Numbered from the stretch's first letter, positions 55,077 to 63,947 are shown. The stretch: DNA of 64,000 nucleotides from Catenuloplanes niger (GCF_031458255.1 NZ_JAVDYC010000001.1:4163001-4227000), one strand, 5' to 3'. The notes: generated by a model from the sequence alone, not told the origin. Translations and numbers: made by a program.

Positions 55077-56548
55077 GCAGCTACGACGTGAAGATCCACG
55101 ACATGGGCAAGCGCGATGACCGCGGTAAGAGCAAGAGTCATCGCGTCCGCTGGGTCGTGGCCGGCAAGCGGTTCGAGCGCTCGTTCACCACGAAGGCGCT
55201 CGCTGACCGCTTCCGCTCCGACCTGGTGAAGGCCGCCGCGGCGGGTGAGCCTTTCGACGAACTCACCGGCCTCCCCGAGTCCAAGCTGCGCGAGCAGGAC
55301 CGCACCACCTGGTACGACCACGCCCGCGCCTACATCGAGATGAAGTGGCCGCACGCTGCGGCGAAGTCCCGCAAGTCCATGGTCGATGCGCTGCTCACGG
55401 TCACCCCCGTGCTGATCGTCGCTGACCGTGGGGCGCCGGACGCGGAGACTTTGCGCCGGGCGCTCTACCGCTGGGCGTTCAACCCGAACACCAGGTCCGA
55501 GTCCGTTCCGGCAGCTGAGGAGGCAGCCCTCGCCTGGCTGAGTCGGCAGTCTCTCCCGGTCGGCCGGTTGCGCGACACCGACCACATCCGTACCGCGCTG
55601 AACGCCTGCTCCCGGCGACTCGACGGAAAGCCGGCGGCGGCCACCACGGTTCAGCGCAAACGCGCCGTCTTCTACAACGCGCTCGGCTACGCCGTCGAGC
55701 GGAACCTCCTCGACTTCAACCCGATCGACCGCACCCAGTGGAAGGCACCCGCGGTCGCGGAGGCGGTCGACCGGCGGGTGGTCGCCAACACCGCCCAGGT
55801 GGAATCGCTTCTCGACGCTGTTCCGGCAGTGCACCCGCAGGGCGCCCACCTGGTCGCCTTCTTCGCCTGCCTCTACTTCGCCGGTCTCCGTCCGTCCGAG
55901 GCCGCGTCGCTGCGCCGGGCCGACTGTCACCTTCCGGAAAGTGGCTGGGGGCGGATCGATCTCGCTGAGACCGCGCCACCGACCGGGGCCGACTGGACGG
56001 ACGACGGAGAGGTCCGCCAGGTACGCGGTTTGAAGCACCGGGCCGAGACGGAGATGCGCAGCGTCCCGATCCCGCCCGACCTGGTGCGCATCCTCCGCGC
56101 TCACCTGGCCGAGTTCGGGACCGCCGATGACGGCCGGCTGTTCCGCGCGGCTCGTGGCGGCTACCTGGTCGAGTCGACCTACGGCGAGATCTGGCGCGAC
56201 GCGCGGAAGGCTGCGCTGACTCCCGAGCAGGCCGTCTCCCCGCTCGCCGGCCGACCCTACGATCTGCGGCACGCCGCGGTGACGCTCTGGTTGAACGGCG
56301 GTGTTCCGGCAACCGAGGTCGCCAGCCGGGCCGGCCACGGTGTCGCCGTGCTCCTGAAGGTCTACGCCGGTTGCATCGATGGGGACGAGGAGCACATCAA
56401 CCAGCAGATCGAGCGGGCGATCAAGGCAAGTCGGGGGCGGGGGCGTATCCGGGGGAACCGCCCGGTGAATCCGGCGCGTTCCAAGTCGAAACCGCAGGTC
56501 GCGTCGGGTAAGGGTTCACCGAAACGCAGTTCTCTTGAAAACCACTAG
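55073..56548 (+). CDS. int: Tyrosine recombinase (integrase) of the AICE
   Basis: A 491-residue tyrosine recombinase. An N-terminal arm-binding part (about 1-80), a core-binding domain (about 130-230) and a catalytic domain with Arg273 (GLRPSEAASL), YDLRH (396-400, with Arg399 and His400; the usual first His is Tyr), His422 (RAGHG) and nucleophile Tyr431 (LLKVYAG). The last 60 residues are basic and rich in Arg/Gly/Lys. The stop TAG (56546-56548) lies inside the attR repeat, so the final codons LENH are tRNA-Ser sequence. The enzyme recombines attP with the tRNA-Ser gene. Confidence 0.96.
   Translation: MSSYDVKIHDMGKRDDRGKSKSHRVRWVVAGKRFERSFTTKALADRFRSDLVKAAAAGEPFDELTGLPESKLREQDRTTWYDHARAYIEMKWPHAAAKSRKSMVDALLTVTPVLIVADRGAPDAETLRRALYRWAFNPNTRSESVPAAEEAALAWLSRQSLPVGRLRDTDHIRTALNACSRRLDGKPAAATTVQRKRAVFYNALGYAVERNLLDFNPIDRTQWKAPAVAEAVDRRVVANTAQVESLLDAVPAVHPQGAHLVAFFACLYFAGLRPSEAASLRRADCHLPESGWGRIDLAETAPPTGADWTDDGEVRQVRGLKHRAETEMRSVPIPPDLVRILRAHLAEFGTADDGRLFRAARGGYLVESTYGEIWRDARKAALTPEQAVSPLAGRPYDLRHAAVTLWLNGGVPATEVASRAGHGVAVLLKVYAGCIDGDEEHINQQIERAIKASRGRGRIRGNRPVNPARSKSKPQVASGKGSPKRSSLENH
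56439..56457 (+). repeat. 19-mer shared by both element ends (right copy, inside int)
   Basis: GGGGGCGTATCCGGGGGAA differs from the copy at 41363 by one base. It lies within the coding region for the Arg/Gly-rich integrase tail, 76 bases before the attR repeat. It may double as a recombinase arm site. Confidence 0.5.
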
Positions 56549-56593
56549 GGGTGGTGACACTCCTCCAGGGTTCGAATCCCTGGCCCTCCGCAT
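56533..56593 (+). repeat. attR: 61-base direct repeat (original host tRNA-Ser 3' end)
   Basis: The second copy of the 61-base repeat. It starts at TCTTGAAAACCACTA and ends just after the tRNA 3' end. By the logic of site-specific integration this is the host's former tRNA 3' half; its variable arm has G56548-C56563 where the present tRNA has A-T. Confidence 0.95.
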
Positions 56594-56604
56594 CTGCGTG
56601 CGGA

Positions 56605-56648
56605 AAAGCCGGGTTGACCAGCGGAGACGCTGATCGGCCCGGCTTTCG
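56605..56648 (+). terminator. Original host terminator of tRNA-Ser, behind attR
   Basis: AAGCCGGGT...CCAGCG and CGCTGATCGGCCCGGCTT form a long stem around GAGA, followed by TCGTG. It corresponds in position and layout to the element-borne stem at 41264 but differs in sequence. Confidence 0.75.
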
Positions 56649-56777
56649 TGTTTCGGTGGGCGGTCCGCCTGACCGTCCTGGTGGACGGCGGCCGTCCGGT
56701 GAAGGTGCTGTGACACGGCGAGGGGCCGCCGAGATCTTGTCGATCTCGGCGGCCCCGGCCGTGTGGGCTGCGGCGAT

Positions 56778-58625
56778 CTAGTTGTTGGTCAGCGGGCGCA
56801 CGTCCCAGAGCCAGACGTCGGAGACGCGCTGGCCGGGGCCGAGGAGCGACTCCAGGGCGAGGAGGAGCTTGACGTCGGTGCCCCGGTCGCGGGGGAGGAC
56901 GACGGCGTCGGCCTTCCAGTAGCGGAGGTCCTCGACGGCGGCGGTACGGTCGGCGTCCGTGATGACGACGGGCTCGTCCTTGCTGCCCTGGATCTTCTCG
57001 AAGAGCTGCCAGGTCGGGCGCGGCGGGGCGCCCCAGCGGCCGGTGTTGTCGTCCGGCGAGGACGGGCCGAGGAAGTAGCCGCTCGGCACCGCGAAGCCGA
57101 CCTCGGCGGCCGAGCCGTAGCGGATGCTGGTCAGGCCGTTGACCGGGACCGGGACCAGCGTGCGGCCCTCGGCGACGTAGTCGCGCCAGGTGCCGGCCGT
57201 GACGAAGTCGGGGACCGGCGGGCGGTCGTGGCCGGCCAGCGGCGTCGGCATGATCGGGATGAGCGCGCCGGCGAGCACCGTGAGGCCGAGCAGCCGGATC
57301 GGCAGGCCGGAGGTCTCGGCCGGGCGGGCGCGCTCGGCGACCCGGGCGACGATCACCGCGAGCAGCACGCCCATCGCGACCGTGGTGATCAGGTTGAAGC
57401 GGGCCACCACCATCGCGTTGACCACCGGCAGGTGCTCGAGCAGCGCGAACGGGCCGGGGATCCGGAGGTTGCGCTGGTTGTTCAGGTGGATGACCGGGCC
57501 GAGCGAGAGGATCGCGGCGCCGGCGCCGGTGACGGCCAGCACCCGGACGATGTTCTCCCGGCGCAGCCAGACGATGCCGGCCAGCGCGATCAGCATCAGC
57601 GGCCAGCCGAAGAACGTGACCTCTTCGGTGAAGTTCGGCGCGAGGCCGGCGGCGCTGTTCTTCCCGCCGCCGATCGACTCGGTCGCGAACGCGAAGTACG
57701 ACTCGATCGTCGCCGGCTTCGGGTCGCCGGGGTGGCCGCTGTAGTGCTGCGGGCCGGCGAACTGGTGGTAGAGCGGGTACGCGGCGAACAGCAGCACCAG
57801 GCCGCCGCCGATCGCGAGACTGCCCGCGGCGCGGGCGAACCGGGCGCGGACGTCGGCCCAGTTGAAGATCGCGTAGCCGATCACCATGAACGCGCACGCG
57901 ATCGCGGTGAGGAACAGGTTCTCCTCGCCGACGAACAGCTGCGCGAGCACCAGCGCGCCGAGCGTCAGGCCGTTGCGGACCGTACGGCCGGGCTCGCCGA
58001 GCCGGATGACCGACCAGATGATGAACGGGATCAGCCACTGCGACGTGATGTGCGGGTGCCCGTTGCTGTGCGAGATGATCGCCGGCCCGAAGCCGATCAC
58101 GAGCGCGCCGGCGAACGCGCCCACGCGGGACTTGACCAGGCGGCGGGAGAGCAGCCAGTACCAGGTGAGCGCCGTGAAGAACAGGTTGGCGGTCATCAGG
58201 GACAGGTAGGTCACCTCGGGCCCGGCGACCATGGTCAGCGGCGACAGCAGGATGCCGGGCAGCTGCATGGCGACGTTGCCCATGAGGTTGACGCCGTCCG
58301 GCGCGTTCTGCAGCGTCGTGAAGAACGGATTGTCCAGGTTCCGCACGACGTGCGCGTCGTAGGCGAACATCCACTCGTTGAACGCCTGGTCCTTGGCCTG
58401 CTCGCCGAGGACGCGGCCCCACGGGTCGATCCAGGTGCGGATGGTCACCCAGAAGGCGCCCAGCAGGTAGACGAGCGTGACCAGGACGTCCGCCCGACGT
58501 CCGGTCCAGCGCGGGGGCCGGCCCGCGGGATTGCTGCTGCTCTCGGTCGCCGGAGGCGCCTCGGCGGCGGCCTTTTCCGGCTCGCCGGCCTCAGCGGCCT
58601 GCGACACGGTGCTCGAAGTGGTCAC
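56778..58625 (-). CDS. Polytopic membrane protein, glycosyltransferase-like (paralogue of 14071-15939)
   Basis: A 615-residue protein started at the GTG at 58625. A disordered, Glu/Ala-rich N-terminus precedes ten or more membrane spans and a soluble C-terminal domain. It shares with the paralogue an acidic first loop (KDQAFNEWMFAYDAHVVRN), NGHPHITSQWLIPFIIW, YPLYHQFAGPQHY, EEVTFFGWPL and the ending VWLWDVRPL. As with the paralogue, a GT-C-like lipid-linked sugar transferase is my best inference, with no characterised homologue recognised. It is the first host gene after attR and ends at 56778, convergent with the element. Confidence 0.7.
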   Translation of the reverse strand: MTTSSTVSQAAEAGEPEKAAAEAPPATESSSNPAGRPPRWTGRRADVLVTLVYLLGAFWVTIRTWIDPWGRVLGEQAKDQAFNEWMFAYDAHVVRNLDNPFFTTLQNAPDGVNLMGNVAMQLPGILLSPLTMVAGPEVTYLSLMTANLFFTALTWYWLLSRRLVKSRVGAFAGALVIGFGPAIISHSNGHPHITSQWLIPFIIWSVIRLGEPGRTVRNGLTLGALVLAQLFVGEENLFLTAIACAFMVIGYAIFNWADVRARFARAAGSLAIGGGLVLLFAAYPLYHQFAGPQHYSGHPGDPKPATIESYFAFATESIGGGKNSAAGLAPNFTEEVTFFGWPLMLIALAGIVWLRRENIVRVLAVTGAGAAILSLGPVIHLNNQRNLRIPGPFALLEHLPVVNAMVVARFNLITTVAMGVLLAVIVARVAERARPAETSGLPIRLLGLTVLAGALIPIMPTPLAGHDRPPVPDFVTAGTWRDYVAEGRTLVPVPVNGLTSIRYGSAAEVGFAVPSGYFLGPSSPDDNTGRWGAPPRPTWQLFEKIQGSKDEPVVITDADRTAAVEDLRYWKADAVVLPRDRGTDVKLLLALESLLGPGQRVSDVWLWDVRPLTNN

Positions 58626-58764
58626 GGCGAAAGAGGGTAACCCGTGCGTGTGACGCGCGTCGCCGAGCTATCGCATGCATAACACCCAACTACCGCCAAG
58701 CAACCGATAAGGGTTCCCCCGATCGGACGGTGCCGGTGCGCCGGAACCGGATACCGTCGAGCCC

Positions 58765-59514
58765 ATGACGTTCGCCCTGGCGCTGCACGGACTGGTGAAG
58801 CGGTTCGCGGACAGGGTCGCGGTGGCCGGGGTCGATCTCGAGGTGCCGTCCGGATCGTTCTACGGCCTGCTCGGGCCGAACGGCGCCGGCAAGACCACCA
58901 CGCTCTCGATGGCCGTGGGCCTGCTCCGGCCGGACGCCGGCACCGCGACCGTGCTCGGCCACGACGTCTGGTCCGACCCGCTGACCGCGAAGCGGATGAT
59001 GGGCGTGATGCCGGACGGCGCGCGGCTGTTCGACCGGCTCACCGGCGCGGAGCTGCTGGCCTGCCACGGGCTGCTGCGCGGCATGCCGGCCGACGTGGTC
59101 GACCAGCGGGCCCGCGAGCTGCTCGACGTGCTGGCGCTCACCGACGCGGACCGGACGCTGGTGGTCGACTACTCGGCCGGCATGAAGAAGAAGATCGGGC
59201 TCGCCTGCGCGTTGCTGCACGGCCCGCGCATGCTGGTGCTGGACGAGCCGTTCGAGGCGGTCGACCCGGTGTCCGCCGCGCTGATCCGGGACATCCTCCA
59301 GCGGTACGTGGCGAGCGGCAACACCGTGATCTTCTCCAGCCACGTGATGGAGGTGGTGGAGCGGCTCTGCACGCACGTGGCGATCCTGGCGCAGGGCCGG
59401 ATCCTGACCGCGGGCACGATCGCGGACGTCCGGGCCGGGCAGTCGCTGGAGGAGGTCTTCGTGCGGGTGGTCGGTGGGCGCACCGCCACCGGCCAGGAAC
59501 TCGCATGGCTGTGA
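58765..59514 (+). CDS. ABC transporter ATP-binding protein
   Basis: A 249-residue ABC ATPase: Walker A GPNGAGKT (37-44), a Q-loop region replaced by GVMPDGARLFDRLTGAELL, signature YSAGMKKKIGLA, Walker B MLVLDEPFEAVDP and switch His in FSSHVMEVVERL. The SAGMKKK signature (instead of SGGQ) is common in two-component exporters of the CcmA/drug-resistance type. The 3' end overlaps the permease gene by 10 bases. Substrate unknown. Confidence 0.93.
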   Translation: MTFALALHGLVKRFADRVAVAGVDLEVPSGSFYGLLGPNGAGKTTTLSMAVGLLRPDAGTATVLGHDVWSDPLTAKRMMGVMPDGARLFDRLTGAELLACHGLLRGMPADVVDQRARELLDVLALTDADRTLVVDYSAGMKKKIGLACALLHGPRMLVLDEPFEAVDPVSAALIRDILQRYVASGNTVIFSSHVMEVVERLCTHVAILAQGRILTAGTIADVRAGQSLEEVFVRVVGGRTATGQELAWL

Positions 59515-61148
59515 CGCCCTGGCACTTCGTGCTGCTGAAGCTGCGGGTGATGCGCAACGGGCTGCGCGGGCAGCGATGGCGGATCGCGCTGTTCGTGATC
59601 GGGCTGTTCTTCGGCGCCTGGTTCGCCGTGGTCGGCTTCACGCTCTTCGCCGTGACCGGGTTCAGCCGCGACCACACCGGCATGGCGCTCGGCGGCGGGC
59701 TGGGCGGTGCCGCCGTGGTGCTGGGCTGGCTGCTGATGCCACTGGTCTTCTTCGGCGTGGACGAGACGCTGGACCCGGCCCGGTTCGCGTTGCTGCCGCT
59801 GCGCCGCCGGACGCTGGTCGCCGGCATGTTCGCGGCCGCGCTGGCCGGCGTGCCCGCGATCACCACGCTCGCGGCCACGTCCGGCCTGGCCGTGGCCGCG
59901 GGGTTGCTCGGTGGTGCGCCGGCCGGGCTGGTGCAGCTGGCCGGCGCGGTGGCCGGGCTGCTGCTGTGCGTGTCGCTGAGCCGCGCCACGACCAGCGCGT
60001 TCTCCGCGATGCTGCGGTCGCGGCGGGTCCGGGACCTGGCCGCGATCCTGCTGGCCGTGCTGGCCGCGCTGCTCGGGCCGCTGCAGATCGGGCTGCTGGC
60101 CGCGGCCCGCACCGCGGACTGGGTCGCGCTGGCCGGCGTGGCCCGGGTGCTGGGCTGGACGCCGCTGGCCGCGGCGTACACCGTGGGGCTGGACGCGGTG
60201 GAGGGCCGCTGGTTCGCCGTACCCGCGAAGTTCCTGATCGTGGGTGGGTCCGTCGCGGTGCTGCTCCGGTGGTGGTCGTCGACGCTGGAGAGCGCGATGG
60301 CCGGCACCGCGACCACCACGTCGGGCCGGGGCACCCGGGAGGCGCCGGGCGCGTCGCCGACCACCCGGCTGTTCCCGCGGCTGCTGCGCGGGCTGCCGCG
60401 GAACCGGTTCGGCGCGCTGGTCGCGCTGCAGGTGCGGTACTGGTGGCGGGACACCCGGCGGCGGGCGAACCTGATCACGTTCGCGGTGGTCGGCGTGTTC
60501 GTGCCGCTGATGGTGAACATCGGCAGCCGGGGCCTGATCGAGGGGACCGCGGCGGCACCGCCGTCGCTGGCCACGGTGACCGCGTCGATGGTGTTCCTGG
60601 GCGTGCTCGGCGGCGTCGGGCTGGCGAACCAGTTCGGTTACGACGGGACCGCGTACGCCGCGAACGTGGTGGCCGGCGTGCCGGGCACGGCCGAGCTGCG
60701 TGCCCGGGTGGCCGGCTTCTCGTGCTACCTGGTGCCGCTGATCACGGTGATCCCGGTGGCGCTGGCGCTGGTGCTGGGCCGGCCGGGCTGGGTGCCGTCG
60801 ATGTGGGGCGCGACCGCGGCCGCGTACGGCTGCGGGGTGGCGATCAACCTGTTCGTCTCCGTGCTGGGCGCGTTCTCGCTGCCGGAGACCACGAACCCGT
60901 TCGCGGTGAACACCGGTGCGGGCGTGACGAAGAGCCTGTTCAGCTTCGCCGCGATGCTCTGCACGCTGGTGCTGATGGTGCCGGTCTTCGTGGTGTCCGC
61001 GCTGGCCGGTGACGTGTGGGTGTGGGCCGGGCTGCCGGCCGGGCTGCTCTACGGCGGCGTCGCGCTGTGGTTCGGCTCCGGTCTCGCCGGGCGTCTGCTC
61101 GACCGTCGCATGCCCGAGCTGCTCTCGGCGATCTCCCCGCGGCGATGA
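59505..61148 (+). CDS. ABC-2-type membrane permease
   Basis: A 547-residue polytopic protein with about twelve hydrophobic segments, in two halves joined by a cytoplasmic stretch (STLESAMAGTATTTSGRGTR to RGLPRNRFGALVALQVRYWW). The beginning WHFVLLKLRVMRNGLRGQRW, which precedes the first span, is typical of large actinobacterial ABC-2 permeases that pair with a single ATPase gene. It overlaps the ATPase gene and together they form an exporter at the cell membrane; cargo is unknown. Confidence 0.88.
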   Translation: MAVTPWHFVLLKLRVMRNGLRGQRWRIALFVIGLFFGAWFAVVGFTLFAVTGFSRDHTGMALGGGLGGAAVVLGWLLMPLVFFGVDETLDPARFALLPLRRRTLVAGMFAAALAGVPAITTLAATSGLAVAAGLLGGAPAGLVQLAGAVAGLLLCVSLSRATTSAFSAMLRSRRVRDLAAILLAVLAALLGPLQIGLLAAARTADWVALAGVARVLGWTPLAAAYTVGLDAVEGRWFAVPAKFLIVGGSVAVLLRWWSSTLESAMAGTATTTSGRGTREAPGASPTTRLFPRLLRGLPRNRFGALVALQVRYWWRDTRRRANLITFAVVGVFVPLMVNIGSRGLIEGTAAAPPSLATVTASMVFLGVLGGVGLANQFGYDGTAYAANVVAGVPGTAELRARVAGFSCYLVPLITVIPVALALVLGRPGWVPSMWGATAAAYGCGVAINLFVSVLGAFSLPETTNPFAVNTGAGVTKSLFSFAAMLCTLVLMVPVFVVSALAGDVWVWAGLPAGLLYGGVALWFGSGLAGRLLDRRMPELLSAISPRR

Positions 61149-61188
61149 CGACGAGCGGGCTCGCGGGCGACTCCCTAGGCTCGACCGC

Positions 61189-61719
61189 ATGAACGTCGAG
61201 GAGCCGGGTGCCCGCATTCACGCCACCGATCCGTTCGCGACGCCGGACGCGGACCGGTCGCCGGTCCGGCGGCTGCGCGGCCGGCTGGCCTCGCCGGTCA
61301 CGCTCTGGACCACGCCCGGCCCGGCCGGCCTGACCGTCTCCTCCACGCTGGTCGCGGACGGTGACCCGGCGCGGGTGCTGGGCCTGATCGACCCGGAGTC
61401 GGAGCTGTGGGAGACGGCCGAGGAGACCGGCCGGATCGCGGTCACGCCGCTGGACCCGTCGCACCGGCAGCTGGCGGACCGGTTCGCCGGGCTGATGCCG
61501 GCGCCCGGCGGCCTGTTCCGCGCGGACGCGTGGACCGAGACCGCGTGGGGTCCGGTGCCGGCCGGCAGCGGGACGTGGGCGGGCGCGCGCATCGACGGTG
61601 CTCGCGAGTTCGGCTGGGGTCTGCTGGTCGAGGCGACGGTCGAACACGTCGAGGCAGGTCGGGACGCAGTGCCGCTGCTGCACTACCGAGGGCGATACCG
61701 CGAGCTGAGCGAGCGGTAG
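61189..61719 (+). CDS. Flavin-reductase-like domain protein
   Basis: A 176-residue protein from the ATG at 61189. RRLRGRLASPVTLWTTPGPA then GLTVSSTLVADGDPARVLGL, LWETAEETGRIAVTPLDPSH and LLHYRGRYREL follow the pattern of split-barrel flavin reductases (FMN-binding, SpV/SST-type strand). These use NAD(P)H to reduce flavin or act as FMN-containing oxidoreductases. It lies 40 bases downstream of the permease and may be co-transcribed. Confidence 0.8.
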   Translation: MNVEEPGARIHATDPFATPDADRSPVRRLRGRLASPVTLWTTPGPAGLTVSSTLVADGDPARVLGLIDPESELWETAEETGRIAVTPLDPSHRQLADRFAGLMPAPGGLFRADAWTETAWGPVPAGSGTWAGARIDGAREFGWGLLVEATVEHVEAGRDAVPLLHYRGRYRELSER

Positions 61720-61870
61720 ACGGCGTGACCGGGGTCACTGGGCGCATCGGTACGTCCGTTCGGCGCACCGCCGCGCCGGGATGACGATCAATGCTTTCAC
61801 CGCCGGTCCCCGCTTTCTACGGTGCGGTGCGAATCGGACCACACACCCGCGAAGGTGGTGCACCGGAACC

Positions 61871-62200
61871 ATGAGTACGGACACTTCCCCGGACCAGAGC
61901 AGATATGTCGCCGTGCAGGAGTCGGAGGAGTTCGCGGGGCTGCGCAAGGCGTTGCGCGGCTTCGTCTTCCCGATGACGGTCGCGTTCTTCCTCTGGTACT
62001 CGCTCTACGTCATCCTGTCCGCCTACGCGCGTGACTTCATGGCCATCAAGGTCATCGGCCACATCAACGTCGCGCTGATCTTCGGCCTGCTGCAGTTCGT
62101 GACCACGTTCCTGATCGCGTGGCTCTACTCGCGGTACGCGAACAAGCGTCTCGACCCGATCGCGGACAAGATCCGCGCGGAGCTGGAGGGCGACAAGTGA
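61871..62200 (+). CDS. DUF485 small subunit of acetate-type symporter
   Basis: The ATG at 61871 gives 109 residues; an in-frame earlier ATG adds an unlikely leader. ESEEFAGLRKALRGFVFPMT, two spans (VAFFLWYSLYVILSAYA and VALIFGLLQFVTTFLIAWLY) and YSRYANKRLDPIADKIRAEL are the DUF485 (YjcH) signature. Such proteins are encoded just before ActP-type permeases and may assist their assembly. The stop overlaps the symporter start (GTGA). Confidence 0.93.
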   Translation: MSTDTSPDQSRYVAVQESEEFAGLRKALRGFVFPMTVAFFLWYSLYVILSAYARDFMAIKVIGHINVALIFGLLQFVTTFLIAWLYSRYANKRLDPIADKIRAELEGDK

Positions 62201-63873
62201 GAGACCTGATCTTCGCGGCGGAGGCGACGAACACCACCGCCCGCACGTTGACCATCGTCCTCTTCCTGGTCTTCGTGCTCTTCACGCTCGGGATCACGAT
62301 CTGGGCCAGCCGGCAGACCAAGAGCGCTGCGGACTTCTACGCCGGCGGCCGCTCGTTCTCCGGCTTCCAGAACGGCATGGCGATCGGTGGCGACTACATG
62401 TCGGCCGCGTCGTTCCTCGGCATCGCCGGCATCATCGCACTCTCCGGCTACGACGGCTTCCTCTACTCGATCGGCTTCCTGGTCGCCTGGCTGGTGGCGC
62501 TGCTGCTGGTCGCGGAGCTGCTGCGGAACTCCGGCAAGTACACGATGGCGGACGTGCTGGCGTTCCGGATGCGGCAGAAGCCGGTCCGGACCGCGGCCGC
62601 GGTCTCCACCATCACGGTGTCGATCTTCTACCTGCTGGCCCAGATGGTCGGCGCGGGCGCGCTGGTGGCGCTGCTGCTCGGCATCCGGCCGGGCACCACG
62701 TTCCTCGGCATGGACGCGGACGCGGCGAAGCTGCTCACCATCGTGCTGGTCGGCGTGCTCATGATCGTCTACGTGACGATCGGCGGCATGAAGGGCACCA
62801 CGTACGTCCAGATCGTCAAGGCGTTCCTGCTGATGACCGGCGCGGCCGTGATGACGATCCTGGTCTTCGCGTACTTCTCGTTCAACCTGTCGTCGCTGCT
62901 CGGCGCCGCCGCGGACGCGTCCGGCAAGGGCGACGCGTTCCTCCAGCCCGGCCTGCGGTACGGCGTGGAGTCCGACGACGCGCTGAAGACGCTGTGGAGC
63001 AAGCTGGACCTGCTCTCGCTCGGCATCGCGCTGGTGCTCGGCACGGCCGGGCTGCCGCACATCCTGATCCGCTTCTACACGGTGCCGACCGCGAAGGCGG
63101 CCCGGCAGAGCGTGCTCTGGGCGATCGGCATCATCGGCGTCTTCTACCTGATGACGCTCGCGCTCGGCTTCGGCGCGGCCGCGCTGGTCGGCAGCGAGGC
63201 GATCATCGCGCAGGACAAGGCCGGCAACACGGCCGCGCCACAGCTGGCGCAGGTCCTCGGCGAGGAGTACCTGGGCGGCGGCACCGGCGGCTCGGTGCTG
63301 CTGGCCGTGATCGCCGCGGTGGCGTTCGCGACCATCCTCGCGGTGGTGGCCGGCCTGACGCTCGCCTCGTCCAGCTCGCTGGCGCACGACTTCTACGCCA
63401 ACGTGATCAAGGGTGGGCAGGCGTCGGAGCGGCAGGAGGTGACTGTGGCGAGGATCTCCGCGTTCGTCATCGGCGCGGTCTCCATCGTGCTGGCGATCTT
63501 CGCGCAGAGCCTGAACGTGGCGTTCCTGGTGGCGCTCGCGTTCGCGGTGGCCGCGTCCGGCAACCTGCCGGCGATCCTCTACTCGCTGTTCTGGAAGCGG
63601 TTCAACACCAACGGCGCGGTCTGGGCCATCTACGGCGGCCTGATCACCGCGGTCGGGCTCGTGTTCTTCTCGCCGGTGGTGTCCGGTTCGGCGACCGCGA
63701 TGTTCCCGAACGCCGACTGGCACTTCTTCCCGCTGTCCAACCCGGGCCTGGTGTCGATCCCGGTCGGCTTCCTGTGCGGCTGGCTCGGGACGATCATCTC
63801 GAAGGAGCCCGCGGACGCCGGTAAGTTCGCCGAACTCGAGGTCCGGTCGATCACCGGAGCGGGAGCTCACTGA
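62197..63873 (+). CDS. actP: Cation/acetate symporter (SSS family)
   Basis: A 558-residue symporter from the GTG at 62197 (GGAGGG upstream). It has GGDYMSAASFLGIAGIIALS, RNSGKYTMADVLAFRMRQ, GGMKGTTYVQIVKAFLLM, LGTAGLPHILIRFYTVPTAK and the sodium-site region AFATILAVVAGLTLASSSSL AHD-type sequence, all as in ActP of E. coli. It would take up acetate (perhaps also propionate or pyruvate) with Na+ at the cell membrane. It resembles the symporter at 19110 but lacks that protein's long extra loop and its kinase/regulator pair. Confidence 0.93.
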   Translation: MRDLIFAAEATNTTARTLTIVLFLVFVLFTLGITIWASRQTKSAADFYAGGRSFSGFQNGMAIGGDYMSAASFLGIAGIIALSGYDGFLYSIGFLVAWLVALLLVAELLRNSGKYTMADVLAFRMRQKPVRTAAAVSTITVSIFYLLAQMVGAGALVALLLGIRPGTTFLGMDADAAKLLTIVLVGVLMIVYVTIGGMKGTTYVQIVKAFLLMTGAAVMTILVFAYFSFNLSSLLGAAADASGKGDAFLQPGLRYGVESDDALKTLWSKLDLLSLGIALVLGTAGLPHILIRFYTVPTAKAARQSVLWAIGIIGVFYLMTLALGFGAAALVGSEAIIAQDKAGNTAAPQLAQVLGEEYLGGGTGGSVLLAVIAAVAFATILAVVAGLTLASSSSLAHDFYANVIKGGQASERQEVTVARISAFVIGAVSIVLAIFAQSLNVAFLVALAFAVAASGNLPAILYSLFWKRFNTNGAVWAIYGGLITAVGLVFFSPVVSGSATAMFPNADWHFFPLSNPGLVSIPVGFLCGWLGTIISKEPADAGKFAELEVRSITGAGAH

Positions 63874-63898
63874 CACACACCGTTCGCACGATCCCCGG

Positions 63899-63930
63899 AG
63901 GGGCGGTCCGAGATGGGACCGCCCCTTCGC
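63899..63930 (+). terminator. Rho-independent terminator of actP operon
   Basis: AGGGGCGGTCC (63899-63909) and GGACCGCCCCT (63916-63926) form a perfect 11-base stem around a 6-base loop, followed by TCGCTG. Confidence 0.75.
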
Positions 63931-63947
63931 TGCGTCCGGCGACGACC

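Larger units (their letters stand above)
41190..56593. mobile_element. Actinomycete integrative and conjugative element (AICE) in tRNA-Ser
   Basis: The element is bounded by the 61-base tRNA-Ser repeats, 15,343 bases from repeat start to repeat start. It carries the full AICE set: integrase, excisionase, RepSA-type initiator, FtsK/TraB-like translocase, DUF2637 protein, Pra-like activator and GntR (KorSA-like) repressors, arranged as in pSAM2-type elements. All modules look intact, so excision and transfer are plausible. The left 3 kb hold accessory genes including a low-GC OLD-like ATPase-TOPRIM and an Mrr-like nuclease. Confidence 0.95.
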
